From Primula veris (Eukaryota > Streptophyta > Magnoliopsida > Ericales > Primulaceae): a DNA stretch of 64,000 bases. The stretch is from contig OY821741.1 in the NCBI GenBank assembly GCA_963682055.1, positions 24,188,711 through 24,252,710 on the forward strand, read 5' to 3'. Position 1 is the first letter of the stretch. Every line of letters starts with the position of its first letter. Positions 1 to 9,702 of the stretch are shown here, piece after piece. The notes beneath the pieces are model-generated. The model was given only the letters and a program-made list of their open reading frames with translations. It did not search any database and was not told the origin of the DNA. The position numbers and the translations under genes were made by a program.

Positions 1-219
1 CTTAATAAGATTTCTACATTGTTCAAAGGGATGAGAAATGAAGTGAGCAAGTTTAAATGCCGAAAGTCTCATTAAATATGATTAAAGGCCATCACAGCCC
101 AAACTCTTAATAAGACTCTGACATTGAGCAGTTGAATGAACGAGAAAGCAACTGAGCATGTTCAAGATCGATGTCGAAAATCATATTAAGTAGGATTAAA
201 GGCCATCATAGCCCAAATC

Positions 220-324
220 CTTATTAAGATTCCTACATTGTTCAAAGGGATGAGAAATGAAGTGAGCAAGTTCAAATGCCGAAAGTCTCATTAAATAGGA
301 TTAAAGGCCATCACAGCCCAAACC
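220..324 (+). repeat. Monomer A, exemplar (105 bp)
   Basis: A begins with CTTA(A/T)TAAG (T at the centre in this copy, A in nearly all others). It continues GATTCCTACATTGTTC and AAAGGGATGAGAAATGAAG, and ends in the conserved block shared with B. Two main haplotypes occur. Type I has ATTTCTAC, AAGTTTAAAT, AAATATG and a final AAACT. Type II has ATTCCTAC, AAGTTCAAAT, AAATAGG and a final AAACC. Further diagnostic variants are GAGTAAG, GAGCCAGTTT, GAGGAAG, GAAATAAAG, GAAACGAAG, AAATACG, AAAAATG and AAAGATG. Many later copies are mosaics of these. A and B align over most of their length and share their first and last parts, so they probably descend from one ancestral unit of about 110 bp (inference). 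Confidence 0.95.
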
Positions 325-330
325 CTTAAT
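300..330. repeat. Imperfect inverted repeat across the A to B junction
   Basis: Left arm ATTAAAGG (300-307) and right arm CCCTTAAT (323-330) can pair over eight positions with one A-C mismatch, around a 15-base loop (308-322). The arms lie in the block conserved in both monomers. At B to A junctions the right arm is TCCTTAAT or TACTTAAT, so only the five A/T pairs remain. A hairpin or cruciform is possible but marginal; it recurs at nearly every A to B junction in the window. Confidence 0.5.
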
Positions 331-333
331 AAG
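325..333. repeat. CTTA-N-TAAG odd palindrome at monomer starts
   Basis: Each monomer of both types starts with CTTAATAAG (CTTATTAAG at 220, 3286 and near 19423). It is a 4-bp inverted repeat around a single central base and is among the most constant parts of the unit. Exceptions seen are CTTATAAG at 55905, TTCATAAG near 61697 and TTTAATAAG variants. It could be a protein-binding or recombination-prone site, but the sequence does not show a function. This is one exemplar of a motif that recurs every 105 or 114 bp. Confidence 0.8.
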
Positions 334-438
334 ACTCTGACATTGAGCAGTTGAATGAACGAGAAAGCAAGTGAGCATGTTCAAGATTGATGTCGAAAAT
401 CTCATTAAGTAGGATTAAAGGCCATCACAGCCCAAATA
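325..438 (+). repeat. Monomer B, exemplar (114 bp)
   Basis: B begins CTTAATAAGACTCTGACATT and continues GAGCAGTTGAATGAACGAG, AAAGCAAGTGAGCATGTTC and AAGATTGATGTCGAAAATC, then joins the block shared with A. It is 9 bp longer than A, the extra length lying in the central region. Frequent variants are AACGAG or AATGAG, GCAAGTGAGC or GCAACTGAGC, AAGATCGATG or AAGATTGATG or AAGCTCGATG, and AATCTCATT or AATCATATT or AATCACATT. The hexamer TGAGCA occurs twice, 28 bp apart, and explains a deletion described at 21060. Copies end AAATAC or AAATCC before the next A. Confidence 0.95.
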
Positions 439-2076
439 CTTAATAAGATTTCTACATTGTTCAAAGGGATGAGAAATGAAGTGAGCAAGTTTAAATGCCG
501 AAAGTCTCATTAAATATGATTAAAGGCCATCACAGCCCAAACTCTTAATAAGACTCTGACATTGAGCAGTTGAATGAACGAGAAAGCAACTGAGCATGTT
601 CAAGATCGATGTCGAAAATCATATTAAGTAGGATTAAAGGCCATCATAGCCCAAATCCTTAATAAGATTCCTACATTGTTCAAAGGGATGAGAAATGAAG
701 TGAGCAAGTTCAAATGCCGAAAGTCTCATTAAATAGGATTAAAGGCCATCACAGCCCAAACCCTTAATAAGACTCTGACATTGAGCAGTTGAATGAACGA
801 GAAAGCAAGTGAGCATGTTCAAGATTGATGTCGAAAATCTCATTAAGTAGGATTAAAGGCCATCACAGCCCAAATACTTAATAAGATTTCTACATTGTTC
901 AAAGGGATGAGAAATGAAGTGAGCAAGTTTAAATGCCGAAAGTCTCATTAAATATGATTAAAGGCCATCACAGCCCAAACTCTTAATAAGACTCTGACAT
1001 TGAGCAGTTGAATGAACGAGAAAGCAACTGAGCATGTTCAAGATCGATGTCGAAAATCATATTAAGTAGGATTAAAGGCCATCATAGCCCAAATCCTTAA
1101 TAAGATTCCTACATTGTTCAAAGGGATGAGAAATGAAGTGAGCAAGTTCAAATGCCGAAAGTCTCATTAAATAGGATTAAAGGCCATCACAGCCCAAACC
1201 CTTAATAAGACTCTGACATTGAGCAGTTGAATGAACGAGAAAGCAAGTGAGCATGTTCAAGATTGATGTCGAAAATCTCATTAAGTAGGATTAAAGGCCA
1301 TCACAGCCCAAATACTTAATAAGATTTCTACATTGTTCAAAGGGATGAGAAATGAAGTGAGCAAGTTTAAATGCCGAAAGTCTCATTAAATATGATTAAA
1401 GGCCATCACAGCCCAAACTCTTAATAAGACTCTGACATTGAGCAGTTGAATGAACGAGAAAGCAACTGAGCATGTTCAAGATCGATGTCGAAAATCATAT
1501 TAAGTAGGATTAAAGGCCATCATAGCCCAAATCCTTAATAAGATTCCTACATTGTTCAAAGGGATGAGAAATGAAGTGAGCAAGTTCAAATGCCGAAAGT
1601 CTCATTAAATAGGATTAAAGGCCATCACAGCCCAAACCCTTAATAAGACTCTGACATTGAGCAGTTGAATGAACGAGAAAGCAAGTGAGCATGTTCAAGA
1701 TTGATGTCGAAAATCTCATTAAGTAGGATTAAAGGCCATCACAGCCCAAATACTTAATAAGATTTCTACATTGTTCAAAGGGATGAGAAATGAAGTGAGC
1801 AAGTTTAAATGCCGAAAGTCTCATTAAATATGATTAAAGGCCATCACAGCCCAAACTCTTAATAAGACTCTGACATTGAGCAGTTGAATGAACGAGAAAG
1901 CAACTGAGCATGTTCAAGATCGATGTCGAAAATCATATTAAGTAGGATTAAAGGCCATCATAGCCCAAATCCTTAATAAGATTCCTACATTGTTCAAAGG
2001 GATGAGAAATGAAGTGAGCAAGTTCAAATGCCGAAAGTCTCATTAAATAGGATTAAAGGCCATCACAGCCCAAATC

Positions 2077-2190
2077 CTTAATAAGACTTTGACATTGAGC
2101 AGATGAATGAACAAGAAAGCAAGTCAGCATGTCCAAGATCGATGTCGAAAATCTCATTAAATAGTATTAAAGGCCAACACAGCCCAAATA
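2077..2190 (+). repeat. B* variant monomer (10 copies, confined to 2077-13729)
   Basis: B* differs from ordinary B at several linked positions: GACTTTGACATTG, GCAGATGAATGAACAAG, GCAAGTCAGCATG, AAATAGTATT and GGCCAACACAG. Copies start at 2077, 2953, 5143, 6019, 7957, 9489, 10364, 11240, 13178 and 13616. The copies at 2077 and 5143 also share CATGTCC, the others having CATGTTC. The 9489 copy has lost one base (GAAAACTCATT) and has CAGACC at its end. None was seen to the right of 13729, so B* marks the left part of the array. Confidence 0.9.
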
Positions 2191-3066
2191 CTTAATAAGA
2201 TTTCTACATTGTTCAAAGGGATGAGAAATGAAGTGAGTAAGTTTAAATGCCGAAAGTCTCATTAAATATGATTAAAGGCCATCACAGCCCAAACTCTTAA
2301 TAAGACTCTGACATTGAGCAGTTGAATGAACGAGAAAGCAACTGAGCATGTTCAAGATCGATGTCGAAAATCATATTAAGTAGGATTAAAGGCCATCATA
2401 GCCCAAATCCTTAATAAGATTCCTACATTGTTCAAAGGGATGAGAAATGAAGTGAGCAAGTTCAAATGCCGAAAGTCTCATTAAATAGGATTAAAGGCCA
2501 TCACAGCCCAAACCCTTAATAAGACTCTGACATTGAGCAGTTGAATGAACGAGAAAGCAAGTGAGCATGTTCAAGATTGATGTCGAAAATCTTATTAAGT
2601 AGGATTAAAGGCCATCACAGCCCAAATACTTAATAAGATTTCTACATTGTTCAAAGGGATGAGAAATGAAGTGAGCAAGTTTAAATGCCGAAAGTCTCAT
2701 TAAATATGATTAAAGGCCATCACAGCCCAAACTCTTAATAAGACTCTAACATTGAGCAGTTGAATGAACGAGAAAGCAACTAAGCATGTTCAAGATCGAT
2801 GTCGAAAATCATATTAAGTAGGATTAAAGGCCATCATAGCCCAAATCCTTAATAAGATTCCTACATTGTTCAAAGGGATGAGAAATGAAGTGAGTAAGTT
2901 CAAATGCCGAAAGTCTCATTAAATAGGATTAAAGGCCATCACAGCCCAAATCCTTAATAAGACTTTGACATTGAGCAGATGAATGAACAAGAAAGCAAGT
3001 CAGCATGTTCAAGATCGATGTCGAAAATCTCATTAAATAGTATTAAAGGCCAACACAGCCCAAATA

Positions 3067-6000
3067 CTTAATAAGATTTCTACATTGTTCAAAGGGATGA
3101 GAAATGAAGTGAGTAAGTTTAAATGCCGAAAGTCTCATTAAATATGATTAAAGGCCATCACAGCCCAAACTCTTAATAAGACTCTGACATTGAGCAGTTG
3201 AATGAACGAGAAAGCAACTGAGCATGTTCAAGATCGATGTCGAAAATCATATTAAGTAGGATTAAAGGCCATCATAGCCCAAATCCTTATTAAGATTCCT
3301 ACATTGTTCAAAGGGATGAGAAATGAAGTGAGCAAGTTCAAATGCCGAAAGTCTCATTAAATAGGATTAAAGGCCATCACAGCCCAAACCCTTAATAAGA
3401 CTCTGACATTGAGCAGTTGAATGAACGAGAAAGCAAGTGAGCATGTTCAAGATTGATGTCGAAAATCTCATTAAGTAGGATTAAAGGCCATCACAGCCCA
3501 AATACTTAATAAGATTTCTACATTGTTCAAAGGGATGAGAAATGAAGTGAGCAAGTTTAAATGCCGAAAGTCTCATTAAATATGATTAAAGGCCATCACA
3601 GCCCAAACTCTTAATAAGACTCTGACATTGAGCAGTTGAATGAACGAGAAAGCAACTGAGCATGTTCAAGATCGATGTCGAAAATCATATTAAGTAGGAT
3701 TAAAGGCCATCATAGCCCAAATCCTTAATAAGATTCCTACATTGTTCAAAGGGATGAGAAATGAAGTGAGCAAGTTCAAATGCCGAAAGTCTCATTAAAT
3801 AGGATTAAAGGCCATCACAGCCCAAACCCTTAATAAGACTCTGACATTGAGCAGTTGAATGAACGAGAAAGCAAGTGAGCATGTTCAAGATTGATGTCGA
3901 AAATCTCATTAAGTAGGATTAAAGGCCATCACAGCCCAAATACTTAATAAGATTTCTACATTGTTCAAAGGGATGAGAAATGAAGTGAGCAAGTTTAAAT
4001 GCCGAAAGTCTCATTAAATATGATTAAAGGCCATCACAGCCCAAACTCTTAATAAGACTCTGACATTGAGCAGTTGAATGAACGAGAAAGCAACTGAGCA
4101 TGTTCAAGATCGATGTCGAAAATCATATTAAGTAGGATTAAAGGCCATCATAGCCCAAATCCTTAATAAGATTCCTACATTGTTCAAAGGGATGAGAAAT
4201 GAAGTGAGCAAGTTCAAATGCCGAAAGTCTCATTAAATAGGATTAAAGGCCATCACAGCCCAAACCCTTAATAAGACTCTGACATTGAGCAGTTGAATGA
4301 ACGAGAAAGCAAGTGAGCATGTTCAAGATTGATGTCGAAAATCTCATTAAGTAGGATTAAAGGCCATCACAGCCCAAATACTTAATAAGATTTCTACATT
4401 GTTCAAAGGGATGAGAAATGAAGTGAGCAAGTTTAAATGCCGAAAGTCTCATTAAATATGATTAAAGGCCATCACAGCCCAAACTCTTAATAAGACTCTG
4501 ACATTGAGCAGTTGAATGAACGAGAAAGCAACTGAGCATGTTCAAGATCGATGTCGAAAATCATATTAAGTAGGATTAAAGGCCATCATAGCCCAAATCC
4601 TTAATAAGATTCCTACATTGTTCAAAGGGATGAGAAATGAAGTGAGCAAGTTCAAATGCCGAAAGTCTCATTAAATAGGATTAAAGGCCATCACAGCCCA
4701 AACCCTTAATAAGACTCTGACATTGAGCAGTTGAATGAACGAGAAAGCAAGTGAGCATGTTCAAGATTGATGTCGAAAATCTCATTAAGTAGGATTAAAG
4801 GCCATCACAGCCCAAATACTTAATAAGATTTCTACATTGTTCAAAGGGATGAGAAATGAAGTGAGCAAGTTTAAATGCCGAAAGTCTCATTAAATATGAT
4901 TAAAGGCCATCACAGCCCAAACTCTTAATAAGACTCTGACATTGAGCAGTTGAATGAACGAGAAAGCAACTGAGCATGTTCAAGATCGATGTCGAAAATC
5001 ATATTAAGTAGGATTAAAGGCCATCATAGCCCAAATCCTTAATAAGATTCCTACATTGTTCAAAGGGATGAGAAATGAAGTGAGCAAGTTCAAATGCCGA
5101 AAGTCTCATTAAATAGGATTAAAGGCCATCACAGCCCAAATCCTTAATAAGACTTTGACATTGAGCAGATGAATGAACAAGAAAGCAAGTCAGCATGTCC
5201 AAGATCGATGTCGAAAATCTCATTAAATAGTATTAAAGGCCAACACAGCCCAAATACTTAATAAGATTTCTACATTGTTCAAAGGGATGAGAAATGAAGT
5301 GAGTAAGTTTAAATGCCGAAAGTCTCATTAAATATGATTAAAGGCCATCACAGCCCAAACTCTTAATAAGACTCTGACATTGAGCAGTTGAATGAACGAG
5401 AAAGCAACTGAGCATGTTCAAGATCGATGTCGAAAATCATATTAAGTAGGATTAAAGGCCATCATAGCCCAAATCCTTAATAAGATTCCTACATTGTTCA
5501 AAGGGATGAGAAATGAAGTGAGCAAGTTCAAATGCCGAAAGTCTCATTAAATAGGATTAAAGGCCATCACAGCCCAAACCCTTAATAAGACTCTGACATT
5601 GAGCAGTTGAATGAACGAGAAAGCAAGTGAGCATGTTCAAGATTGATGTCGAAAATCTTATTAAGTAGGATTAAAGGCCATCACAGCCCAAATACTTAAT
5701 AAGATTTCTACATTGTTCAAAGGGATGAGAAATGAAGTGAGCAAGTTTAAATGCCGAAAGTCTCATTAAATATGATTAAAGGCCATCACAGCCCAAACTC
5801 TTAATAAGACTCTAACATTGAGCAGTTGAATGAACGAGAAAGCAACTAAGCATGTTCAAGATCGATGTCGAAAATCATATTAAGTAGGATTAAAGGCCAT
5901 CATAGCCCAAATCCTTAATAAGATTCCTACATTGTTCAAAGGGATGAGAAATGAAGTGAGTAAGTTCAAATGCCGAAAGTCTCATTAAATAGGATTAAAG

Positions 6001-6132
6001 GTCATCACAGCCCAAATCCTTAATAAGACTTTGACATTGAGCAGATGAATGAACAAGAAAGCAAGTCAGCATGTTCAAGATCGATGTCGAAAATCTCATT
6101 AAATAGTATTAAAGGCCAACACAGCCCAAATA
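3067..6132 (+). repeat. 3066-bp block, copy 2
   Basis: This is a direct tandem copy of 1-3066. The only difference I noticed is T at 6002 (GGTCATCAC) where copy 1 has C at 2936. Near identity over 3 kb indicates a very recent duplication, or an assembly duplication that would need read support. The following sequence starts like a third copy (GAGTAAG in the A at 6133) but soon departs. Confidence 0.85.
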
Positions 6133-6570
6133 CTTAATAAGATTTCTACATTGTTCAAAGGGATGAGAAATGAAGTGAGTAAGTTTAAATGCCGAAAGTC
6201 TCATTAAATATGATTAAAGGACATCACAGCCCAAACCCTTAATAAGACTCTGACATTGAGCAGTTGAATGAACGAGAAAGCAACTGAGCATGTTCAAGAT
6301 CGATGTCGAAAATCATATTAAGTAGGATTAAAAGCCATCATAGCCCAAATCCTTAATAAGATTCCTACATTGTTCAAAGGGATGAGAAATGAAGTGAGCA
6401 AGTTCAAATGCCGAAAGTCTCATTAAATAGGATTAAAGGCCATCACAGCCCAAACCCTTAATAAGACTCTGACATTGAGCAGTTGAATGAACGAGAAAGC
6501 AAGTGAGCATGTTCAAGATTGATGTCGAAAATCTCATTAAGTAGGATTAAAGGCCATCACAGCCGAAATA

Positions 6571-6643
6571 CTTAATAAGATTTCTACATTGTTCAAAGGG
6601 ATGAGAAATGAAGTGAGTAAGTTTAAATGCCACAGCCCAAACT
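6571..6643 (+). repeat. Truncated A monomer (73 bp, 32-bp deletion), copy 1
   Basis: This A monomer runs AAATGC directly into CACAGCCC at 6630/6631, losing 32 bp that normally carry the CGAAAG motif and the first part of the conserved block. There is only 1 bp of junctional homology. The neighbouring B monomers are complete, so A-B alternation is kept. It is a useful marker because the same junction recurs 5221 bp downstream. Confidence 0.93.
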
Positions 6644-8171
6644 CTTAATAAGACTCTGACATTGAGCAGTTGAATGAACGAGAAAGCAACTGAGCATGTT
6701 CAAGATCGATGTCGAAAATCATATTAAGTAGGATTAAAGGCCATCATAGCCCAAATACTTAATAAAATTCCTACATTGTTCAAAGGGATGAGAAATGAAG
6801 TGAGCAAGTTCAAATGCCGAAAGTATCATTAAATACGATTAAAGGCCATCACAGCCCAAACCCTTAATAAGACTCTGACATTGAGCAGTTGAATGAACGA
6901 GAAAGCAAGTGAGCATGCTCAAGATTGATGTCGAAAATCTCATTAAGTAGGATTAAAGGCCATCACAGCTGAAATACTTAATAAGATTCCTACATTGTTC
7001 AAAGGGATGACAAATGAAGTGAGCAAGTTCAAATGCCGAAAGTCTCATTAAATACGATTAAAGGCCATCACAGCCCAAACCCTTAATAAGACTCTGACAT
7101 TGAGCAGTTGAATGAATGAGAAAGCAAGTGAGCATGTTCAAGCTCGATGTCGAAAATCTCATTAAGTAGGATTAAAGGCCATCACAGCCCAAATACTTAA
7201 TAAGATTCCTACATTGTTCAAAGGGATGAGAAATGAAGTGAGCAAGTTCAAATGTCGAAAGTCTCAATAAATAGGATTAAAGGCCATCACAGCCAAACCG
7301 TTAATAAGACTCTGACATTGAGCAGTTGAATGAATGAGAAAGCAAGTGAGCATGTTCAAGCTCGATGTCGAAAATCTCATTAAGTAGGATTAAAGGCCAT
7401 CACAGCCCAAATCCTTAATAAGATTCCTACATTGTTCAAAGGGATGAGAAATGAAGTGAGCAAGTTCAAATGCCGAAAGTCTCATTAAATAGGATTAAAG
7501 GCCATCACAGCCCAAACCCTTAATAAGACTCTGACATTGAGCAGTTGAATGAACGAGAAAGCAAGTGAGCATGTTCAAGATTGATGTCGAAAATCTCATT
7601 AAGTAGGATTAAAGGCCATCACAGCCCAAATACTTAATAAGATTTCTACATTGTTCAAAGGGATGAGAAATGAAGTGAGCAAGTTTAAATGCCGAAAGTC
7701 TCATTAAATATGATTAAAGGCCATCACAGCCCAAACTCTTAATAAGACTCTGACATTGAACAGTTGAATGAACGAGAAAGCAACTGAGCATGTTCAAGAT
7801 CGATGTCGAAAATCATATTAAGTAGGATTAAAGGCCATCATAGCCCAAATCCTTAATAAGATTCCTACATTGTTCAAAGGGATGAGAAATGAAGTGAGCA
7901 AGTTCAAATGCCGAAAGTCTCATTAAATAGGATTAAAGGCCATCACAGCCCAAATCCTTAATAAGACTTTGACATTGAGCAGATGAATGAACAAGAAAGC
8001 AAGTCAGCATGTTCAAGATCGATGTCGAAAATCTCATTAAATAGTATTAAAGGCCAACACAGCCCAAATACTTAATAAGATTTCTACATTGTTCAAAGGG
8101 ATGAGAAATGAAGTGAGTAAGTTTAAATGCCGAAAGTCTCATTAAATATGATTAAAGGCCATCACAGCCCA
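6640..8171 (+). repeat. 1532-bp (7-dimer) duplication, copy 1
   Basis: Markers shared at +1532 bp are CATGCTCAAGATTG (6914 and 8446), the A monomer with TGTCGAAAG, CTCAATAAATAG and CAGCCAAAC (starts 7196 and 8728), and B* (7957 and 9489). The offset is 7 x 219 minus 1, the lost base being in the CAGCCAAAC monomer. The limits are approximate to within about a dimer. A third occurrence of the set lies in the 5221-bp twin near 12135-13291. Confidence 0.75.
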
Positions 8172-9702
8172 AACTCTTAATAAGACTCTGACATTGAGCA
8201 GTTGAATGAACGAGAAAGCAACTGAGCATGTTCAAGATCGATGTCGAAAATCATATTAAGTAGGATTAAAGGCCATCATAGCCCAAATCCTTAATAAGAT
8301 TCCTACATTGTTCAAAGGGATGAGAAATGAAGTGAGCAAGTTCAAATGCCGAAAGTATTATTAAATACGATTAAAGGCCATCACAGCCCAAACCCTTAAT
8401 AAGACTCTGACATTGAGCAGTTGAATGAACGAGAAAGCAAGTGAGCATGCTCAAGATTGATGTCGAAAATCTCATTAAGTAGGATTAAAGGCCATCACAG
8501 CCGAAATACTTAATAAGATTCCTACATTGTTCAAAGGGATGAGAAATGAAGTGAGCAAGTTCAAATGCCGAAAGTCTCATTAAATACGATTAAAGGCCAT
8601 CACAGCCCAAACCCTTAATAAGACTCTGACATTGAGCAGTTGAATGAATGAGAAAGCAAGTGAGCATGTTCAAGCTCGATGTCGAAAATCTCATTAAGTA
8701 GGATTAAAGGCCATCACAGCCCAAATACTTAATAAGATTCCTACATTGTTCAAAGGGATGAGAAATGAAGTGAGCAAGTTCAAATGTCGAAAGTCTCAAT
8801 AAATAGGATTAAAGGCCATCACAGCCAAACCCTTAATAAGACTCTGACATTGAGCAGTTGAATGAATGAGAAAGCAAGTGAGCATGTTCAAGCTCGATGT
8901 CGAAAATCTCATTAAGTAGGATTAAAGGCCATCACAGCCCAAATCCTTAATAAGATTCCTACATTGTTCAAAGGGATGAGAAATGAAGTGAGCAAGTTCA
9001 AATGCCGAAAGTCTCATTAAATAGGATTAAAGGCCATCACAGCCCAAACCCTTAATAAGACTCTGACATTGAGCAGTTGAATGAACGAGAAAGCAAGTGA
9101 GCATGTTCAAGATTGATGTCGAAAATCTCATTAAGTAGGATTAAAGGCCATCACAGCCCAAATACTTAATAAGATTTCTACATTGTTCAAAGGGATGAGA
9201 AATGAAGTGAGCAAGTTTAAATGCCGAAAGTCTCATTAAATATGATTAAAGGCCATCACAGCCCAAACTCTTAATAAGACTCTGACATTGAGCAGTTGAA
9301 TGAACGAGAAAGCAACTGAGCATGTTCAAGATCGATGTCGAAAATCATATTAAGTAGGATTAAAGGCCATCATAGCCCAAATCCTTAATAAGATTCCTAC
9401 ATTGTTCAAAGGGATGAGAAATGAAGTGAGCAAGTTCAAATGCCGAAAGTTTCATTAAATAGGATTAAAGACCATCACAGCCCAAATCCTTAATAAGACT
9501 TTGACATTGAGCAGATGAATGAACAAGAAAGCAAGTCAGCATGTTCAATATCGATGTCGAAAACTCATTAAATAGTATTAAAGGCCAACACAGACCAAAT
9601 ACTTAATAAGATTTCTACATTGTTCAAAGGGATGAGAAATGAAGTGAGTAAGTTTAAATGCCGAAAGTCTCATTAAATATGATTAAAGGCCATCACAGCC
9701 CA
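8172..9702 (+). repeat. 1532-bp (7-dimer) duplication, copy 2
   Basis: Near-tandem copy of 6640-8171. Differences noticed: GTATTATT near 8356 against GTATCATT, no GATGACAAATG change, CAAACCC against CAAACCG near 7298, and the 1-bp loss in B* near 9562. The matching units continue to about 9878 before diverging. Confidence 0.72.

Larger units (their letters stand above)
1..438 (+). repeat. 438-bp higher-order repeat unit, first copy
   Basis: This unit contains four distinguishable monomers: A type I (1-105), B with CAACTGAGC, GATCGATG and AATCATATT (106-219), A type II (220-324), and B with CAAGTGAGC, GATTGATG and AATCTCATT (325-438). The next unit starts at 439 with the same A type I sequence. 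This first copy differs from its neighbours in CTTATTAAG at 220, a change shared only with the matching position 3286 in the next 3066-bp block. Confidence 0.93.
1..3066 (+). repeat. 3066-bp block, copy 1 (7 x 438 bp, 28 monomers)
   Basis: The block holds four regular 438-bp units, a fifth ending in B* with CATGTCC, a sixth carrying GAGTAAG in its first A and CTTATTAAG near 2591 in its last B, and a seventh with CTAACATTG and AACTAAGC in its second monomer and B* at its end. All of these markers recur 3066 bp further on (for example 2077 to 5143, 220 to 3286, 2591 to 5657). The left limit is set by the window edge, so the true start could lie outside. Confidence 0.85.
1..6132 (+). repeat. Homogeneous 438-bp HOR array (14 units)
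   Basis: Units start at 1, 439, 877, 1315, 1753, 2191, 2629, 3067, 3505, 3943, 4381, 4819, 5257 and 5695. Corresponding units look identical over most of their length. The fourth monomer is replaced by the B* variant in units 5, 7, 12 and 14. This is the most homogenised part of the window, implying recent amplification (inference). The regular pattern degrades after 6133, where ACATCACAG (near 6221) and AAAAGCC (6330) changes and a 32-bp deletion appear. The array probably continues to the left of the window. Confidence 0.9.
4430..8347 (+). repeat. About 3.9-kb segment duplicated at +5221 bp, copy 1
   Basis: Shared rare markers place this segment 5221 bp before its twin: AAAAGCCATC at 6330 and 11551, the 32-bp deletion at 6631 and 11852, CAGCTGAAATAC near 6967 and 12188, and GATGACAAATG near 7007 and 12228. 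The offset equals 24 dimers (5256 bp) minus the 32-bp deletion and three single-base losses inside the interval. The limits are approximate: the left one lies in near-identical 438-bp units, and the right one is set by GTATTATT near 8356, absent from the twin. Confidence 0.75.

Noticed and set aside
308..322. GGC-CATCACA-GCC as a stable hairpin
   Set aside because: Only a three-pair stem is available; it is too weak to call as a structure. The flanking ATTAAAGG / CCCTTAAT arms are reported instead, with low confidence.
1..6132. CRISPR array
   Set aside because: The repeats are directly contiguous and all sequence is repeat. There are no unique spacers, and the 105 and 114 bp units are far too long for CRISPR repeat-spacer units.
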